From: Struthio camelus | Taxonomy: Eukaryota > Chordata > Aves > Struthioniformes > Struthionidae | Assembly: GCF_040807025.1 (NCBI RefSeq) | Contig: NC_090981.1 | Span: 42,201,817-42,265,816, forward strand | DNA length: 64,000 bases | Direction: 5' to 3' | Shown here: positions 24,401-39,400 of the stretch, piece by piece | How positions within the stretch are numbered: the stretch's first letter is position 1 | How the letters are laid out: the number at the start of each line of letters is the position of its first letter | Translations under genes and position numbers: made by a program | Notes under the pieces: generated by a model | Seen by the model: only the letters and a program-made list of their open reading frames with translations | What the model was told of the DNA's origin: nothing | Database searches by the model: none

Positions 24401-27400
24401 TCAGTCTTTTTTGCTCAGATAGGCTATATGGTTTGCTATAGAATGACTTGAAAGTTGCAAAATGTAGCTGTTACTTGACTAAACTAATACTGCTCACATG
24501 AGCTACATATAGGCACTCTTATGAGATGGCCTAGCAGCATGTGAACGTTATGCCACGTTATTAGTTGTGCACTCACCACATGGCCAGTCTTCAGGTAATC
24601 CCTCTCAGAGGAAAGCAAATGAATTTCCTCAATCAAGAGGCCTTTTAAGATACAGCAGCAGGAAGCTGACAATTCACGTAGTCCATGTCTTCTCCCAGCC
24701 CACATCTGAGGTGTGCTCATGAAATAGAACCATTCTGAGCACGCTGCAAGCCTTTGTTCTGAATTGCACTTGAGAGTTGTTGATTGATCACTCCCAATTT
24801 AGGACTGCTAAAGAAACAGCACTGGAGATAGGGAAAGTCAGTGTAGTGTCTGAGTTGCTGCTGCTTTCCTCCATGATGCTGCAAAAAGTCATCTAATTGC
24901 TCAGCATCTCCATCCCCTAACTTCTGCTACAGGGTTTTTTTTTCACCTTTCATCTGTATTCACTACCTAAAAGTAGTACTCACCATGTGTACAGTAAATG
25001 ATTAACATGAGTTAGCTAAACCCTGAAGTTCTTCCTTGATGTGAACTCTCATTGGACGTAATTTAGGCTAATATGAACCATGCTCCAGCAAAATCTGAAT
25101 GAAAAGTACATGGTTTTTCTTTCATGTTACCATATAACCTTTCACTAATAACCTCTGTAAGTGCTGCTTTAAAAAATCAGATTTCTATAAATACAAACCT
25201 TGTATTCTACTTACCTGTATTTTTTAGCAAGGGCATCCCTTTCTGTTTTCTGTTTTGCAAGCATTTCATTCAAAGTATCTTGTATCTGAGACAGCTTTTG
25301 GATATATGCATCTGTCCAACATTTTGACATAACCAAAATGATGATGGCAATAAGAAGTAGAGAATAATTATAATAACATTTTTGATGCAGTAAATACAAA
25401 AAATGGAAATACTGTTATCGCATTAGCTGATACTCTCATGCATGTTAAAAGCTATTTACAAGTAAATACTTTAAATGAAACTCTTCACTGGAAGAACGAA
25501 ATATAAATTTACATTAAAGATAAAAAGCCCAAGTACTAGAAAATGTTGACGGGTAATAGCCTCATCTAGGAAGTTATTAAGAGAACAGGACAGATTAAAG
25601 CACTGTCCTATGGCTGATAAGCACTGAAACCTTTCTGAAAGTCTTTGTGTTGCAAGGAACTGCACAACATGGCAATTATATGGGAGCCTACCTGCAGAGG
25701 TTGCAGAGTCTTAAGAAGGTGGCTAGAATATTTATGTTTGAAGAATTATAAAATAGTTTGATGAGCTTAGACTGTTCCAAGTTAAACATGTGCTAAAAAT
25801 ATATGTATCATAGTTTTACATAGTTTCAATTACATTCTATAAAATGAAAATGGGTTATATATTGCCCTTTGTTGTTAGCTGTATTTTTCTGAAATAAGAA
25901 GAGCAATTAAAATTCTTCTTCAGATGACCTCTTTTCTTAGACATAAAATGTAACAGAAAGCTCAGCAGTCATGACCAGGGGATACCACTGGGATAACATG
26001 CTAAATACCTATAATCTAATTCCTGAAATTCCAAAACAAGAAATAAAAGATTTCTATTATTGTGGAAAATGGGAAATTAAAGAATGAAATATGAGATTTA
26101 TAAGAACGTTTCCAGAAAGCTGTTTCATAATACCTGCCGACATTTAATTATTTATTAAAATAGAAAAATACTAAAATATTGCTGTTGTTAAAGCAGCTTA
26201 ATAGAGAAAGGCTCTATTATTCAGAGCAGATTGTATTGCATGTAAACACCTTGAGGATTTTATTCTATATTTTAAGATTGTCAATATTCTTCTATGATCT
26301 TGTTCAGTCTCATCAGCCTCCTCACAAGCAAGCACTATGGTTTAATTTGAGAGGTGCCAGATTATGAATGTTTTTGTCAGTAGTGGTTACGGATCACCAT
26401 GTTCATTTCTCTCATGCTCCGAAACAGGAAAAGTCTGATACTTCTTATTTTCCTGATTTAGGGAACTGCATAGATCAGTTTCAGCCTTATCACGCACAAA
26501 TGCTTCAGCTTTACCATGCATACAGGCCTCAGCCTAGTATACCATCTATCTGTTCGTCAAACATTTCTCAAGCAAATTTAACGATGTTAATTAGCAGTTC
26601 TTACTGCATAGATTTGACTTGGAAGCTATACAGCTCTATAATTCCGTATTTCACATTTATTTTAAAAGGGATAAATTGACTATTTTTAATATAACCTGAG
26701 TAATTTGAAAGCTCCAAGCTATTGTCAGCTGGGAGCTACAGCAGATTCCACAAACACAGTCACAGGTCTGGGCTCCAAGTAGTAGAAATTAACCTAGAAG
26801 TAGACTCAGGGTTGGGGGGAACTAAAGAACTTCCTGTCTGTCAGGGAGCAAAACTTTCATGGGCCAGAATTGCTCCAAAGCACAAAGCCATGGCTAGACG
26901 GCAAAGGCAGCCAGGGAGAGAGATTTTTATAAAAGGCCTTCCTTTCTGCAACACGCTCTGCCACTTGAATGGTCATGGCATAGATACAATAGACTTGAGC
27001 TGCTATGCAGCACCAGCATCACGATCTCCTAGGAAGTCAGTGTGACTTAGTAGGCTCTTGAGACCAATCTGAACTGCGATTTGATAGCTTAAGACAAATG
27101 ACACCTCAAGGCACCAGCATTTCTGAAACTGCCCATCATCTACAATGTCTGTCTGAAAATTTTTCTTTTTTTCTTCAGAAATTATTTTAGGCCCCTGAAA
27201 ATACAGCCACAGTAGAATGAAAAATGCTGCATCCACTATTATACCCACAGACATAGCTGGTCTTGGCCATGGAGGGGCTCCAACAGAATCTCATGTACTC
27301 GTCACTAAGGAGTGTTGCCAACAGTATGCATTCTTATTTAATGATCCCTTTTTATATGAGTAGGTTGATTTGAAACATGTAATACATTCATGCCTTCTCT

Positions 27401-30400
27401 TTTTTGTTATCATATCCATTCCCGTGTAAACTGGAAGTACTCCTATACACATATCTGGGAAGTATTATTAAAATCTTATTCTCAAGCTGTATTTTCCAGA
27501 ATGAGATGTTGAAATACGTTACTTGTAGTACTATTTTTAAAACAATGCTATCAGATATTTACAAAAATTACTGACACAGCTTTAATTTACTTCTACCTGC
27601 ATCTTTGGAAGTTCTCAGTTCAAGTAGGAACAGTTCTTTTTGCTTCTGTTCTGTATCTTGTATGGCAGCGACAGACTCATGCTAACAAATACAGAAATAA
27701 TTGTAAGAGGTAGAGACAAGTGTACCATACAATACACAGGCCATGATGCATGGCTCACAGGATAAATCTTGGTAGACTCAAGCCATTCCACGCAGGAGAA
27801 CAGCTACTGTGCGACGGCAATGGGGGCATGGTATGACATTTATACAGAGTGCCAAGGGTATGTTCTGCAAGGGGCTGTCACAGCCAGGTTTTACCCAGGC
27901 ATTTGAACTAGTCCACTCTTAGAGCCCCACCTTTGAGTGCAATGCAAGGATTAAACAGTGAATTTCACCACGATAATATCACCTGGACAGTGTAGACATA
28001 ACCTGGAGTTATCAGCAAGAGCTCTCCTAATGTGCAGACTGTGCAAAAATCTTTGGGTGTATTTCAAACAAAGATTAAACTATGTCTAAATACTTTCATT
28101 ATCATGAAGAAAAATCATTACACTTCCAAAGAGCCATTTTGAAAATGTGATGAAAAATTTCAGGATTTCTGACCTTCTTCCATGCACATGAGCAATAAAA
28201 AATGTATGTAAGTGTTGCCTACAATAAGTGCAAATGTGTAGGAATCATAAACGGAAAGAAGTGGTAATATACAAACTTATCATATACTGTAAGCCACCGT
28301 TTACTCAGCATGATGCTGTTCTCTGACTCTGAAGGGTTAATTATTTTAATGATATTTTAATATTATTCAGTCAGTAAATGACATTATATAGTACTACACT
28401 ATGAAGCAGTATTACAAAGCTCTTCTATTTTCTCTACTTACCACATTGTATTTCTCATGTTGTGGCACCAAAGCTGCATCATCATTTTTACAGCAGTCAT
28501 AACAAATAAGTTTTGACCTTCTTGACCTAGTAGGATGACTATATTTCCTCTCTCCACAATCAAGAAAGAATAAATATAATTTTAAAACAAATTGCAGCAG
28601 CATAGCAGATTAGATTAGCTAATATAGGTTGCAAAGACGCAATGGCAGATTACAGTATGAGAAAATATCTTGTATATGCAAATGAAATCAAATTTAAGTA
28701 GCCTAGGGAAGTAGTCTTTAAAGCTACTAATACTATTTTCAAAAAAAAAAGGTTCATGTGAAGGGTAATATAGAAGATAAAGAAAATCTAAGGAGCCAAA
28801 TATGTCCTTTCTCCTCAGACTCTCTAGGGGAAAAAATCACATATCCTATTTTCTGACTACAAATAAGTAATAATCAAGAGTTAATAGATTTAAAAATATA
28901 AGGGTCAGGCAAGATGCAACTCTGCAAATCAGCAGCATTCTAAATTCATTTTTTTCCTTGAGATTACAGTTTAAACTGATGATTTGCATTATGGAACCAA
29001 CATACCTGTAATCCCAGTAGTTTTAACAGGAAGTCCAGAGTCAATAGCACCATAAGACTTAAGCAGTTCTTTCATTTCATGGTCACAAGCTTTATCCAAA
29101 GCAGTTTCACCAGAATCATCCCTCTCATGGGGATTTGCTCCATGCTGTAGTAGAATTCTCACTACCTGTTATATATTGTTTGTATGGTAATTATTCATGC
29201 TGTGTACATGTAAGACAACTATGTGTACTGTATTTATCATAAGATACAAATAATAAAGATTCAAATAAGATATCCTAAAACCTGTTATATTTACACTCAC
29301 AATTCAAAAAACAGGTTTAATTGGCTTTTTACATCACAGATTTGCATTTTACACTTTTAATTTTTCCTTTAAAATACATAATAATTCACAACTTGTTACA
29401 CTTACCGTCTTTTAAGTATTGTTATAGAGAGCGGTTACAAAACATCGAAGATGTAATTTAAAAGAAACTGGCAAACTGCATTATGAACAAAGTGCAGAAG
29501 ATAAGTGGAATTTTTCTCTAGGCAGTTAATTTTTCTCTAGGCATTTAGTAGCAGTTCTGTTTTTCAGCTACGTGCACTGATGATTTTTGTCCCAATGCTA
29601 AATCACTTGTATACCTCTGCTTAATTTTAAAATGTACAAATAAGATTAGTGGTGTCAGTAGAATGATCTATCCCTTAAAATTCAGCTCCTTTGAAAGTGT
29701 CAGCAGGGCCAGAGCTTGGATATTAAAGAATTTTCTTATGTATGATTTCCCATCTTTAGCTTTTCTACTTCTTTCTTACATTTGTATTTTGGATTTGAGA
29801 TGTGTATTCAGAGTTTTGGTAAGCACCAGAAAGAAAAATGCTTTATAGAAATTCAAAATCTCTTGTGCTGTCTTTAGAGTAGTGAAGTAATCAGTCATAA
29901 CCTTCTCCTCTGGTTTCCGAAAAAAAAATACTGACTAACTTAAACATTTTCAAGAACCCTGCCGACAGCTAGGTACCAGGCCTGTGAAATCATCCCCTTC
30001 ATTTTACCTTTCCTCCCTGAAAAGGTAACTGTGATGAAAAAACAGTTCTTTTGATAGGAATAGAAGTGGTAAGTTTTAGTCAATCTGGCATCTTCTTTTT
30101 ACGCTTAGTTCCCTGGAACTTGCTGTGCCAAAACAACATTTTTTAATTTGCTCATTCAAATAAAAGGCAGACATTTGGCTGAGCTCAAGGAGTATGTTTA
30201 TGTTATCAGTTAAGCATGGATCCAAAGCGGCTCCTATGACTAAGTTTTCTCAACCCCCAAGCCCACGTTAAGAGGAAGCCCCAGCCTGTATTTGGGAGGT
30301 CTCCAGGGTGGGGGAACCCAAGTGCATGGAGGTCACAGCTCCACAGCCGCCTACACTGGTCTACGTTGGGGTTGCCACAATCCTACGCCTCTGTCATGGG

Positions 30401-33400
30401 CCACACAGTCCTACTCCCTCCCTTACACTAGCATGGTTCTTAAACCGGTTTAGGGGGCTGATCTAGATAAAACCTTGTTTTTGTAGGATTCATTTTCATT
30501 TAACTCAGTTCCGTGAACTAGCTTTATGTGTGATCATAGAAAAGCTCACGCCAATGCAAAGAATAAGCTAAACTCATGCGTCCATGGGACAGAAGGTAGG
30601 ACTGCAGCATCTGGAACGGATGGCCTTAAACTGCCACGGAACCACAGCATAGCTGTCTACAACAGCTATGCTGTCTACAACAGCAACACTCATGCCCTTA
30701 TTTTGGGGTCTGGATGGACTAGGCACAGACATACGAAGTACTCAACAGTCAAGCCTATCACCACATTCTGAACATTGTTCTTCCCTCAGTACAGTATAGA
30801 TTATTTAGGTTTGATTTAAGCTGGCCAATTTCTAAGAGCACAGACAAAAATCATGCTAGTGACAGCTTAAATTTACTCTCCAGCCTGCTCATAGGCTTTC
30901 TCACCTTGCAGTGTTGACTAGGCATATAAGTGACCACCCAGTTACCGTTTATAGTCATGTTTTCACATACTGTCTCTAATTTTTCTACATAATATTGGTG
31001 TGCTAACTTACATAGTCTATTGTTTTCTACCTTTGAACGCTTTCAGACTGAGGTGTAGGATGAGTTGACCCTACCTTTCCACAGGAAACATGTTGCTATG
31101 AGTCCAGGGATGCCCTAGCCGAACTGCTCGGTGTCATGGCCCAGATATACTATAAAGAACCACAAGATTTCCTTGAAGAGATAAATCACCCATGAGTTGC
31201 CCTGATGACGGTCATGCCTTTCTGATTCCAGCTCTCTGCTCCCTTTCTGACTGCTTTCTCCTGCATAAACACTCTACCTTAATACAGGGAGCTTTCTGAG
31301 GGCATATAGATATCGCCCCATTTTAAATACAGGAAAAATGTATCAGATACAGTGTTTATTTACAGCAACGATTTTCACTCATTCCTTTGCTAATATAATT
31401 TTGTTACATTCTCACTGAACTGAAGGAGGGAAACAATCCAGACAAACTAAATACAGCTGCAAGACACCAAGTAAGGCTTCCCCGTGTAGGATTACGTTTT
31501 TATTGGAACTGTTCCCAGAAATATTTTTTGACAGCTGGCCCTTTTAAAAGCAACCGGCTGTAACATGGCCACTGGCAGGTGGCTGTTGTTTCATGCATGC
31601 AATGGTAAGCAATCTTAAAATGTATCCTTTGCTTTGATTATTGAAAAGCCATCACAATTTCTCCCCCATGCTTAAAATAAAAATTATGTTGAGACAGATT
31701 TCCTTAATAGTAAACTGAAGTATTTTCAAACAGGAATGCAGAAAACATTTATGTTTCAGAATAATTTAACACAAGGGAAAAATTATGACCGAATGCATTT
31801 TTTGAATACTAGGTCTGATAATTTCTTTGCTCATTGCATTACTTCCCTCATTTCAGTGGCGCTACTCTTGATTTTTTGTAGTGTAAAGAAAAAAACTGCT
31901 GTTTAAAAATCAATTGTTTTTTCATGAACTAGTAAAGATGTGCCTCTTTTTCTGGTCCACAAAAAGTCTCTGCTCTCTTAGGGCAGTATTTTGTCTTCTG
32001 ATACATGTATTCAACTCCCATATGTTTCAAAAGGGGATGCATTAATAAGAGCTTAATGAAATTCTTCTGATTAATAGTCGATTTTCCAAAATATTCAGGT
32101 GTGGATGTTACCAAATTATTCATTAATTGTTGGTCAAATCTGACACATGCTTGTCCGAAAGGATTAATTTTGGAAAAAAAGTCTAATGCTTTTCTTTAAA
32201 ATTAAATATTCTCATTTTCTTTTTAAAATTAAGTTTTGTGACGTTAATTAGGTTTGCTTTAATTTCTTTTAAAGGGAAAATATCTATATCAAAACATTTT
32301 TTCATAACTCAAATGAAGAATACTGAGGATTTTGGTATTATTTTCAAAAAGACAAAAGTGCATATGAGAGTACCATGGGGAATTTCTTTTTCTTTTTTTT
32401 TTGATTTGCCTGATTGATCGACTGAAAAAGTCAACCAACTGGTGAAGAATAATTCTTCATCTAATTTTGACTACTTAAACAAATGTTGGTTTACTTTCTA
32501 AGTGCAAATCTACAATATAATTGTATTGTAACTTTGACTTCCCTTATTTAAACGAAGATTTTGCTTTGCTTGCCCATGCCTGAAAATCAGGCCCAGGAAA
32601 ACTAATGTAAAAGAACTGTACCTCCAAATAATTGCCAGAAACAGCATCATGTATTGGCAAAGTACCATCCAGACTTCTACTGTTAATATTAGCACCAGCT
32701 TTCAGCAACTCTAAGATCACTTCAGTAAATCCCCTGTTGGAAGCTTCATGAATTGCTGTCCAGCCTAATAAAAGCAAGATGACATGTACAGCATGCATCT
32801 GATTTGAAAAAATCCATATAGATCACTAATGAGCAATTATGTATTTTACTGTATTTGACGTACAACAAATGTCAGGCTACTCTTTTTAATCTTTTTAGAT
32901 CTCAAACAAAGAAATCCTAAAACATTGAGGTAAATTATTTTGTTTAATTCAGCTTACTTTAGAGAAAAATGTATCCAATATTAACCCAAAAAATACCATT
33001 TGCTTTTCTGCTACACTACTAAAAAAAAAAAATCTTAAAATAATAGAGTAGAAAGACTATACAAGCTCAGAAGCATAATATTAATAATCTGATTTCTAAT
33101 CCCAGTGAGATTTTATGACATCAAGTCTGCCAGGGATCCAGAATGGAATACTACCCATTCTTAGGGAGAAAGAAGGAAAAAAATAATCTTGTCATTTGAT
33201 TTTGAGACTCATTTCCTAAAGAAATAAGATCTGTGTGATTGTGCTTCACACACATGAATATATTGAGGTGCATAAGCCCTCTTCACTTTCAAATCCACCA
33301 GTCAATTTCCACCAAACTTCAGAGAGGCCAGAGGTCTCACAGATACCCGCTCTTCAGCAGAGGAGCGCAGCTTCATTAATGTCTCCGCTGAGGGAAAGGC

Positions 33401-36400
33401 TGCATTCACTCTGTCCTGAGACATATATCCAGGGAAACCGGTATTTACTCGTTGTGCTTGTGCTCATTAAATTACTTCCTCCCCTCCTCTCCCTCCCCCA
33501 TCTGAAAAGTTTGGATCCAATCCTAAATTTATGTATGTAGATACACTTTTTCTTACCAATAATTCCACACAACAGGTGGGAAAAAAATCAATTTCCAGCA
33601 GTCATAAAGACTTATATGACTGTCCACAGGTTATAACACATGTGCCCCATAACTATATAGGTTTCATGTAAATACTATATGTGAGGAACATGTGTGCGCA
33701 CATATGTCTTTATGAGCACCCGTATCTGTCTCTAAAATCATCCTTGCTGTGCTGATCGATATAATGTGTGCCCAAAAATTCACGTGATTTTAAAATGTGT
33801 TATAAAATTATTTGAAATTGAAGAATTTTTAAAGAAACAATCTAGGTTTCTTATTCAATAAATATGTAATAATAATGAAGAGAAGCTATCTTCTAAAGCA
33901 TTCTGGTTGCATTGTTTCAAGAATCACCACAATTATATCACAAATCAAGAGTTCATAATTATATAAAAATTATATAAATTATATAAAACCTTACAAAGTA
34001 TAAAATAATAAATTATATAAAATTATATAAAAATTATATCATAAAACGAGTCCATAAGGGAGCAATAGTCAAACCTGCATTATCCTTTTCATTGACACAA
34101 ATTCCAGACGATATTAGAGTTTTCACCAAAGACAAATCTCCTCTCTTAGCAGCAATATGCAGCTGATTTTCCCCTTTCGCATTTCTCTTCTTTGTCCAAG
34201 CTCTTGTATTATAGGCGACATGTAAAATTACAGCTTCTTTTTTGGATGATTCTAAACATATTGGATTCTCATTAGGAACAATAAAAACTATTTCATTATA
34301 AACAAGGAATTAACCTTCATAACTCATTTGAATTAATGTAAATCTGTGCAATACCTTTGCCTTACTTATTCATTAATATTAATGGACTACATCAAAAGGT
34401 TAAACAGGTACGACATAACAGATCAGATCACACATAGACTCTTTGCCAAAGAATTTACAGTTCGGATCTAAGTGACTTAGGGTCACTTAAGGTACAATGG
34501 ACTAGGGATCCACAGAATAGCCAACAACATTGAGCAGATTTACACTATATGAGGGTAGGAAACATGTCATATTTCTTCATGGACCCTTTTTAAAGTTACC
34601 AGGCATGCCTGATAGATATACAAAGCATACAGATAAAGGTTATTTAAGAAACCAGGAATGAAGACTTGACTGTCACCTCTTTCTCATGCCTGATCCTGCA
34701 TTAGGGAAAAGCTATGCTTCTATGCAAGGTATTTTTACAGCTGTGGCATGACAAAGCCCTGCAGATTGAACACAAATCTTTGACAAATGTGGACTGACAT
34801 AGCTCAAGTGCCCTTTAATTTAAACCTGTGCAGGATTATACTCATGATTCTAAATGAAATTGATCTAACCCTTCTCTTATAGGTTCACCAAAACAGAAAA
34901 TATCTGCCTGAAATTTATTTTATCATACGATCCTCAAACAGGTCCTAACCCTCAGGGTTCAAGTAATAGACATACAAAATTGTGAAAGATATAAAGAAGA
35001 GAACAGATTAAAAAAGCATGGTCACTCACTGATTCTGTGTATACAGTGAGGACAGGCCCTCATTTCCCCTCTAAAAAAAAAAACATGCTACCAAAGAGAC
35101 AGTGTGCATAAACCTCAAAAAGCTCTGCCATGCATGTTAGCTTTTTTTTGCCCTTGTTCCTGCTTCTTTAACAGTCTGCAATCAGATTAAAAAAAAAAAA
35201 AGGTTCTTTCTCCGATTTCTTGAAAAGCTGTAATTTCTCCAAAAAAGGGAATTGTGAAGTTTTACATAGCATTTTGCAACTCTTAGCCATGCTTTTCAAT
35301 CACTCATATGAACAATTAGTTGTTGCATCCCAAACTTTTCTTCTTCTCATCAGATATCTTCTCAAATATTTCAAGTTATCAAGCATCATCTTTCAGACAT
35401 CTCCCCTGATTTGACAGTTGACTTTTTTTAGGTTACTCCTGCCTCTTCCAAGGCTTCCTTTAAAGTAAACTACTGCGCCTGTCATCCAGGATTGTTTGGA
35501 AACATATTAAAGACACACTGCAACCATGTCAAAGATAGACATATAGTGAGGATATATTCATACTAATTTCAAATTAGCTTGCTCGGGTACTGCTGTAGTC
35601 AGAGCACGGCAGCACGTTGCTCAGAGTAGATTATTTTAATCTGCCAGTAAGCATTCAGGCATGGTTGCACTTGGCCCACGTTCTAGTGGCAACCATAAGA
35701 GCTCAAGATTGTCTTTTTAAAATGAAAACTGAGATTCTAGAGCACACAGAGAGGTCACATTATTGAACATACTCCTCCAATTTCAGACCTACTTTTCTGT
35801 AAGATAACGTACTGTATTTTGTCTAAAAGCTTCTGGGTCTGAACTCCCAAAGCAATCATTTGCTTTCTGGTTCTCACTTTTTGTCCCCTCTGATTCATGG
35901 GAGAAGGTCCTAGGGACTCTTTAGAGAGGTAGGAGAAAAAAAAAAGGCGCAAAACAGCCCATTAAGCTAATGACCCTTGGCAATATTGGCTGAAAGTGAA
36001 CAGAAATAATTGCAAACTTTTACAGTTAAGTTGTGATGCACAACACTTTTCTTCTTGTTTGCTAAGAAGCATTTGCAAAACAATAAGAGGATGTTGTTAC
36101 GTAAATCATAAAGCACTGGTTCTCCGTGGAGTGCGTTGCCAGGTGGGTCACGAGCACACAAGACTAGGAACTCGGCAAATACAAAATCCTGTGAGTGCAC
36201 ACACAAAGTGGAGAGATTACTGTAGCCAGCAGTTAGACCAGATTAAGACTGCCATATTTCAGCAACTTCAAGGGTATCCTCCTTTGAACATACACTTGAA
36301 TACTTTGCCACTGGTTGATGAGTAATTCTTTCCACAGCTCAAACTGTGAGAAAAGAACCAAGCTGTCGGTACCTTTCTTCTATATGAGTAGAATAGGAAT

Positions 36401-39400
36401 ATACAGAGCCTGACTGTAGGCAGGTGAACATGACACTGCATATGCGATCACTTAGGAAGAAAAGACTTTTATTCAAGAGTAGAATGATGTAAGGAAGACC
36501 ACTGGGACATGCGGACAATCAGATAAAATACAAAAGACAGTTAATGAAGAAGAGGAATGAGACTGCAAATACAATAGGAAGCTCCACAAGCCCAGAAACA
36601 TCATCCTGTCTTCCATTTTTTTCTGCTCCAAGTTGAATGCTACCGTCCCAGTCCTCAAAGCTATATACCTGAAGAATCTCTCTTGTGGAAAAAAAAGCCA
36701 TCTGTGAAATGGTATTCCAGAGGAGACCACAATGCAAGATCCATGTTTAGGATACAGTTTTTTTTTTTTTTTTAATTATAACTGCATTCATAGTAGATCA
36801 AAAAAAAGGAAAACAAATCCACTTATAAAATACATATGGATACATGAAATTAATATAGATACATCACAGATTTGTAAATAAATACAGATGTCAAGATGGA
36901 GCAGGAAGAGGCAAGAGCTGCAAAAATGAACATTTGTAGGGAAAGGAATTAGCATTGAGTTATATCCCACCATTGAGTAATATCCCACTCAGAGGCAATC
37001 AAAGTTTGACCAACAGAATACAGCAACATGCAACTAGTGCAAGTAAAACAGTACATTTTTTGAAGTAAATTTTTTTGCTGAATACACTTTAAAGAAATCA
37101 AGTGTCACATGCACACACATATATACACATCCATTCACACATACTTCTGTAAACCTGTATCTTTAATATACATTTTACTATGTATGTATATACAAAGCAT
37201 ACATTTATACTGACATTGTAGCTCTTTAAAAGGGCCAGTTTCACAGAGCTGAAACAACTATAAATAAAAAACGGCTGGAAGAAAAAAATTTCAGTAGAAA
37301 AAAAAAGAATGATAATTAGGAAATATTTCACAACATATTCCACTCTCAAGATAAAAAGCTACACTGATTCAAAAGTTAACCTAGCTTAGGGATGGAATCA
37401 GAGAGCAATAGTAAATGAGAAATGAAAAAATGGGAAGTGAATAGCAGCAACTATAAATAAGGAATTGTAGAAAACTGCCATGAAAAACAAAAGAACACAA
37501 GGAGAGAGTCACAGGCAGCTAAGACTTTAATAAGGTAATATTTAAAAATGTATAGAACAAAAATCTTCCCCAAACTCGTAATTACTACAGAGAAATGATA
37601 GAACTGTCTAAGATAATCAGAAAAGACAAATACTCTACTCTATATCAAGGCAAAATGACACAAAGTATTTCTATCTTCCAATGACACGTTTCTTTTCATT
37701 TTAGCACAAGTTAATGAGAAAGCCAGATGACAGGAAGATAAACGTTTTTGAATCCAGGTATATTTTGAGTCCAGATACATTGCATACAAATGTTTTAAGA
37801 GAAGAAGTTTCTAAGTCCTAGAGCACTATGGAGGTTCCAGAAAGAAACAAAATATACAAGATGACCGTCAGCTTTATCCAAGAGCAGTAAGTGAAAAATA
37901 CTTGTGCGTTATGCAGTAATCAGTTGGAGCTGAGCTCTATCATGATGGCAAGGCTAAAAGATAAATATAAGTCTTAAAACAGGATAAAACTGCTTAACAG
38001 AAAGCTCTGTGTGCAGGGAGAAGAGAATATACCTGTTGGAAATGGACACTAGATCCTTTATCCACACAGAATACGTTTGTCTCTATACTGCAGCTAAAAC
38101 CAAACGTACCAGAACAATCAGAGCCTATGATGATTTGTAGGATATGCTGAGGATATGGTCTATAAAATCTAAGTGGATATATGTGTGCCAAATATAAAGA
38201 ACGGAGAAGAGAGCTAGGTTTTATTCTGTAATACACAAAGCACGTTAACTGAGGACCTATTTGACGTTATTCTGAGCTCTCAGTTATGATTCTACATCCC
38301 TCTTAGTTATCACATTGAAAGGAATGATGAACTTAGCATAAATAAAACACAGTAAGTATGTGCCTTCTGAACAGAAGTTCTGGCAATATTTCAAGAATTT
38401 GAAACTCATTGGAGTATTTATTCCACATGTTAAATATACTTTTCCACACTTTATGTATAACAAAAAACCTCCTTCCTATATATCTGGAAAAAAAAAACCC
38501 CTGCCTTTATAAAATATCATTAATCTTTCACCTGATTTCTTCGATGTTTGCCCTTTTGATCTTTGGCTGAACTGTGATTGATTCAATGAAAGCTTGCTTT
38601 TACTGCTCCTGGAACACAAATCTGTCTTTTGTCTTGTCTCCTGAGGGTCTAATTTTACTCTTTTAGTTTGGACTGCTTCTGTTTCAGTAAACTGTGAGAG
38701 CACATCACTCTTTGCGTTTCTTTCTTCTTCATTTTTTTCAGTGCCTTCAGTTCCACTTATTTCAGCAAACACTCCTTCATCTGTTGGTTAAACAAAAGAA
38801 TGTAGAACATCTTACGGCACAACACTCGGTAATTTCAGAAATAGTAATTGATATTAAAAATTACTATCAAAATGACCATCTAGTCTAGGTTAAAATATCC
38901 CTGCAATAACTCATTTAATTTTTGAAAATATTTTTAATATAATAAATACTTTATCCAGTATTTACTGCATATTAATTGACTGAGATTGAATTCAAGATTT
39001 CAAAGATTCTTTGTGAAAACATGGCCGTTACTGTTCTCTAGTATTAAAAAAATTAAGGTATTAAGAATTTCATTATAATTGCAGCCCCAAAAATATAAAG
39101 CAAAAAGTAGTTCATCTGGCATGGCAGACGATATCACAACCTCTTCCATGTTTTTGCCATTTATTTATGGCGATATACATACTCTAGAGATCCACCTTTT
39201 TTTTTTTTTTTTAAATATAAAATTTACAGAATGCTCACAACAAACTCATAAACTAATTATTTTCAAACAAAACAAGACACCTATTTTCTGGAGGGTTTCC
39301 TGCTCTGTACTTTGCATAATTTGAGATGAGTAAGGAGTCTCCTTGTCTGCATTAATACCACCCACAAAGCAGATTTGCATTTTGGTATCATGAAGATCCT

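Noticed and set aside
26722..27045. Plus-strand frame of 107 codons in a GC-richer block
   Set aside because: Low-complexity composition and no known family; more likely an old repeat.
35996..36325. Plus-strand frame of 109 codons
   Set aside because: No domain, no promoter or splice context; antisense to an ANKRD31 intron.
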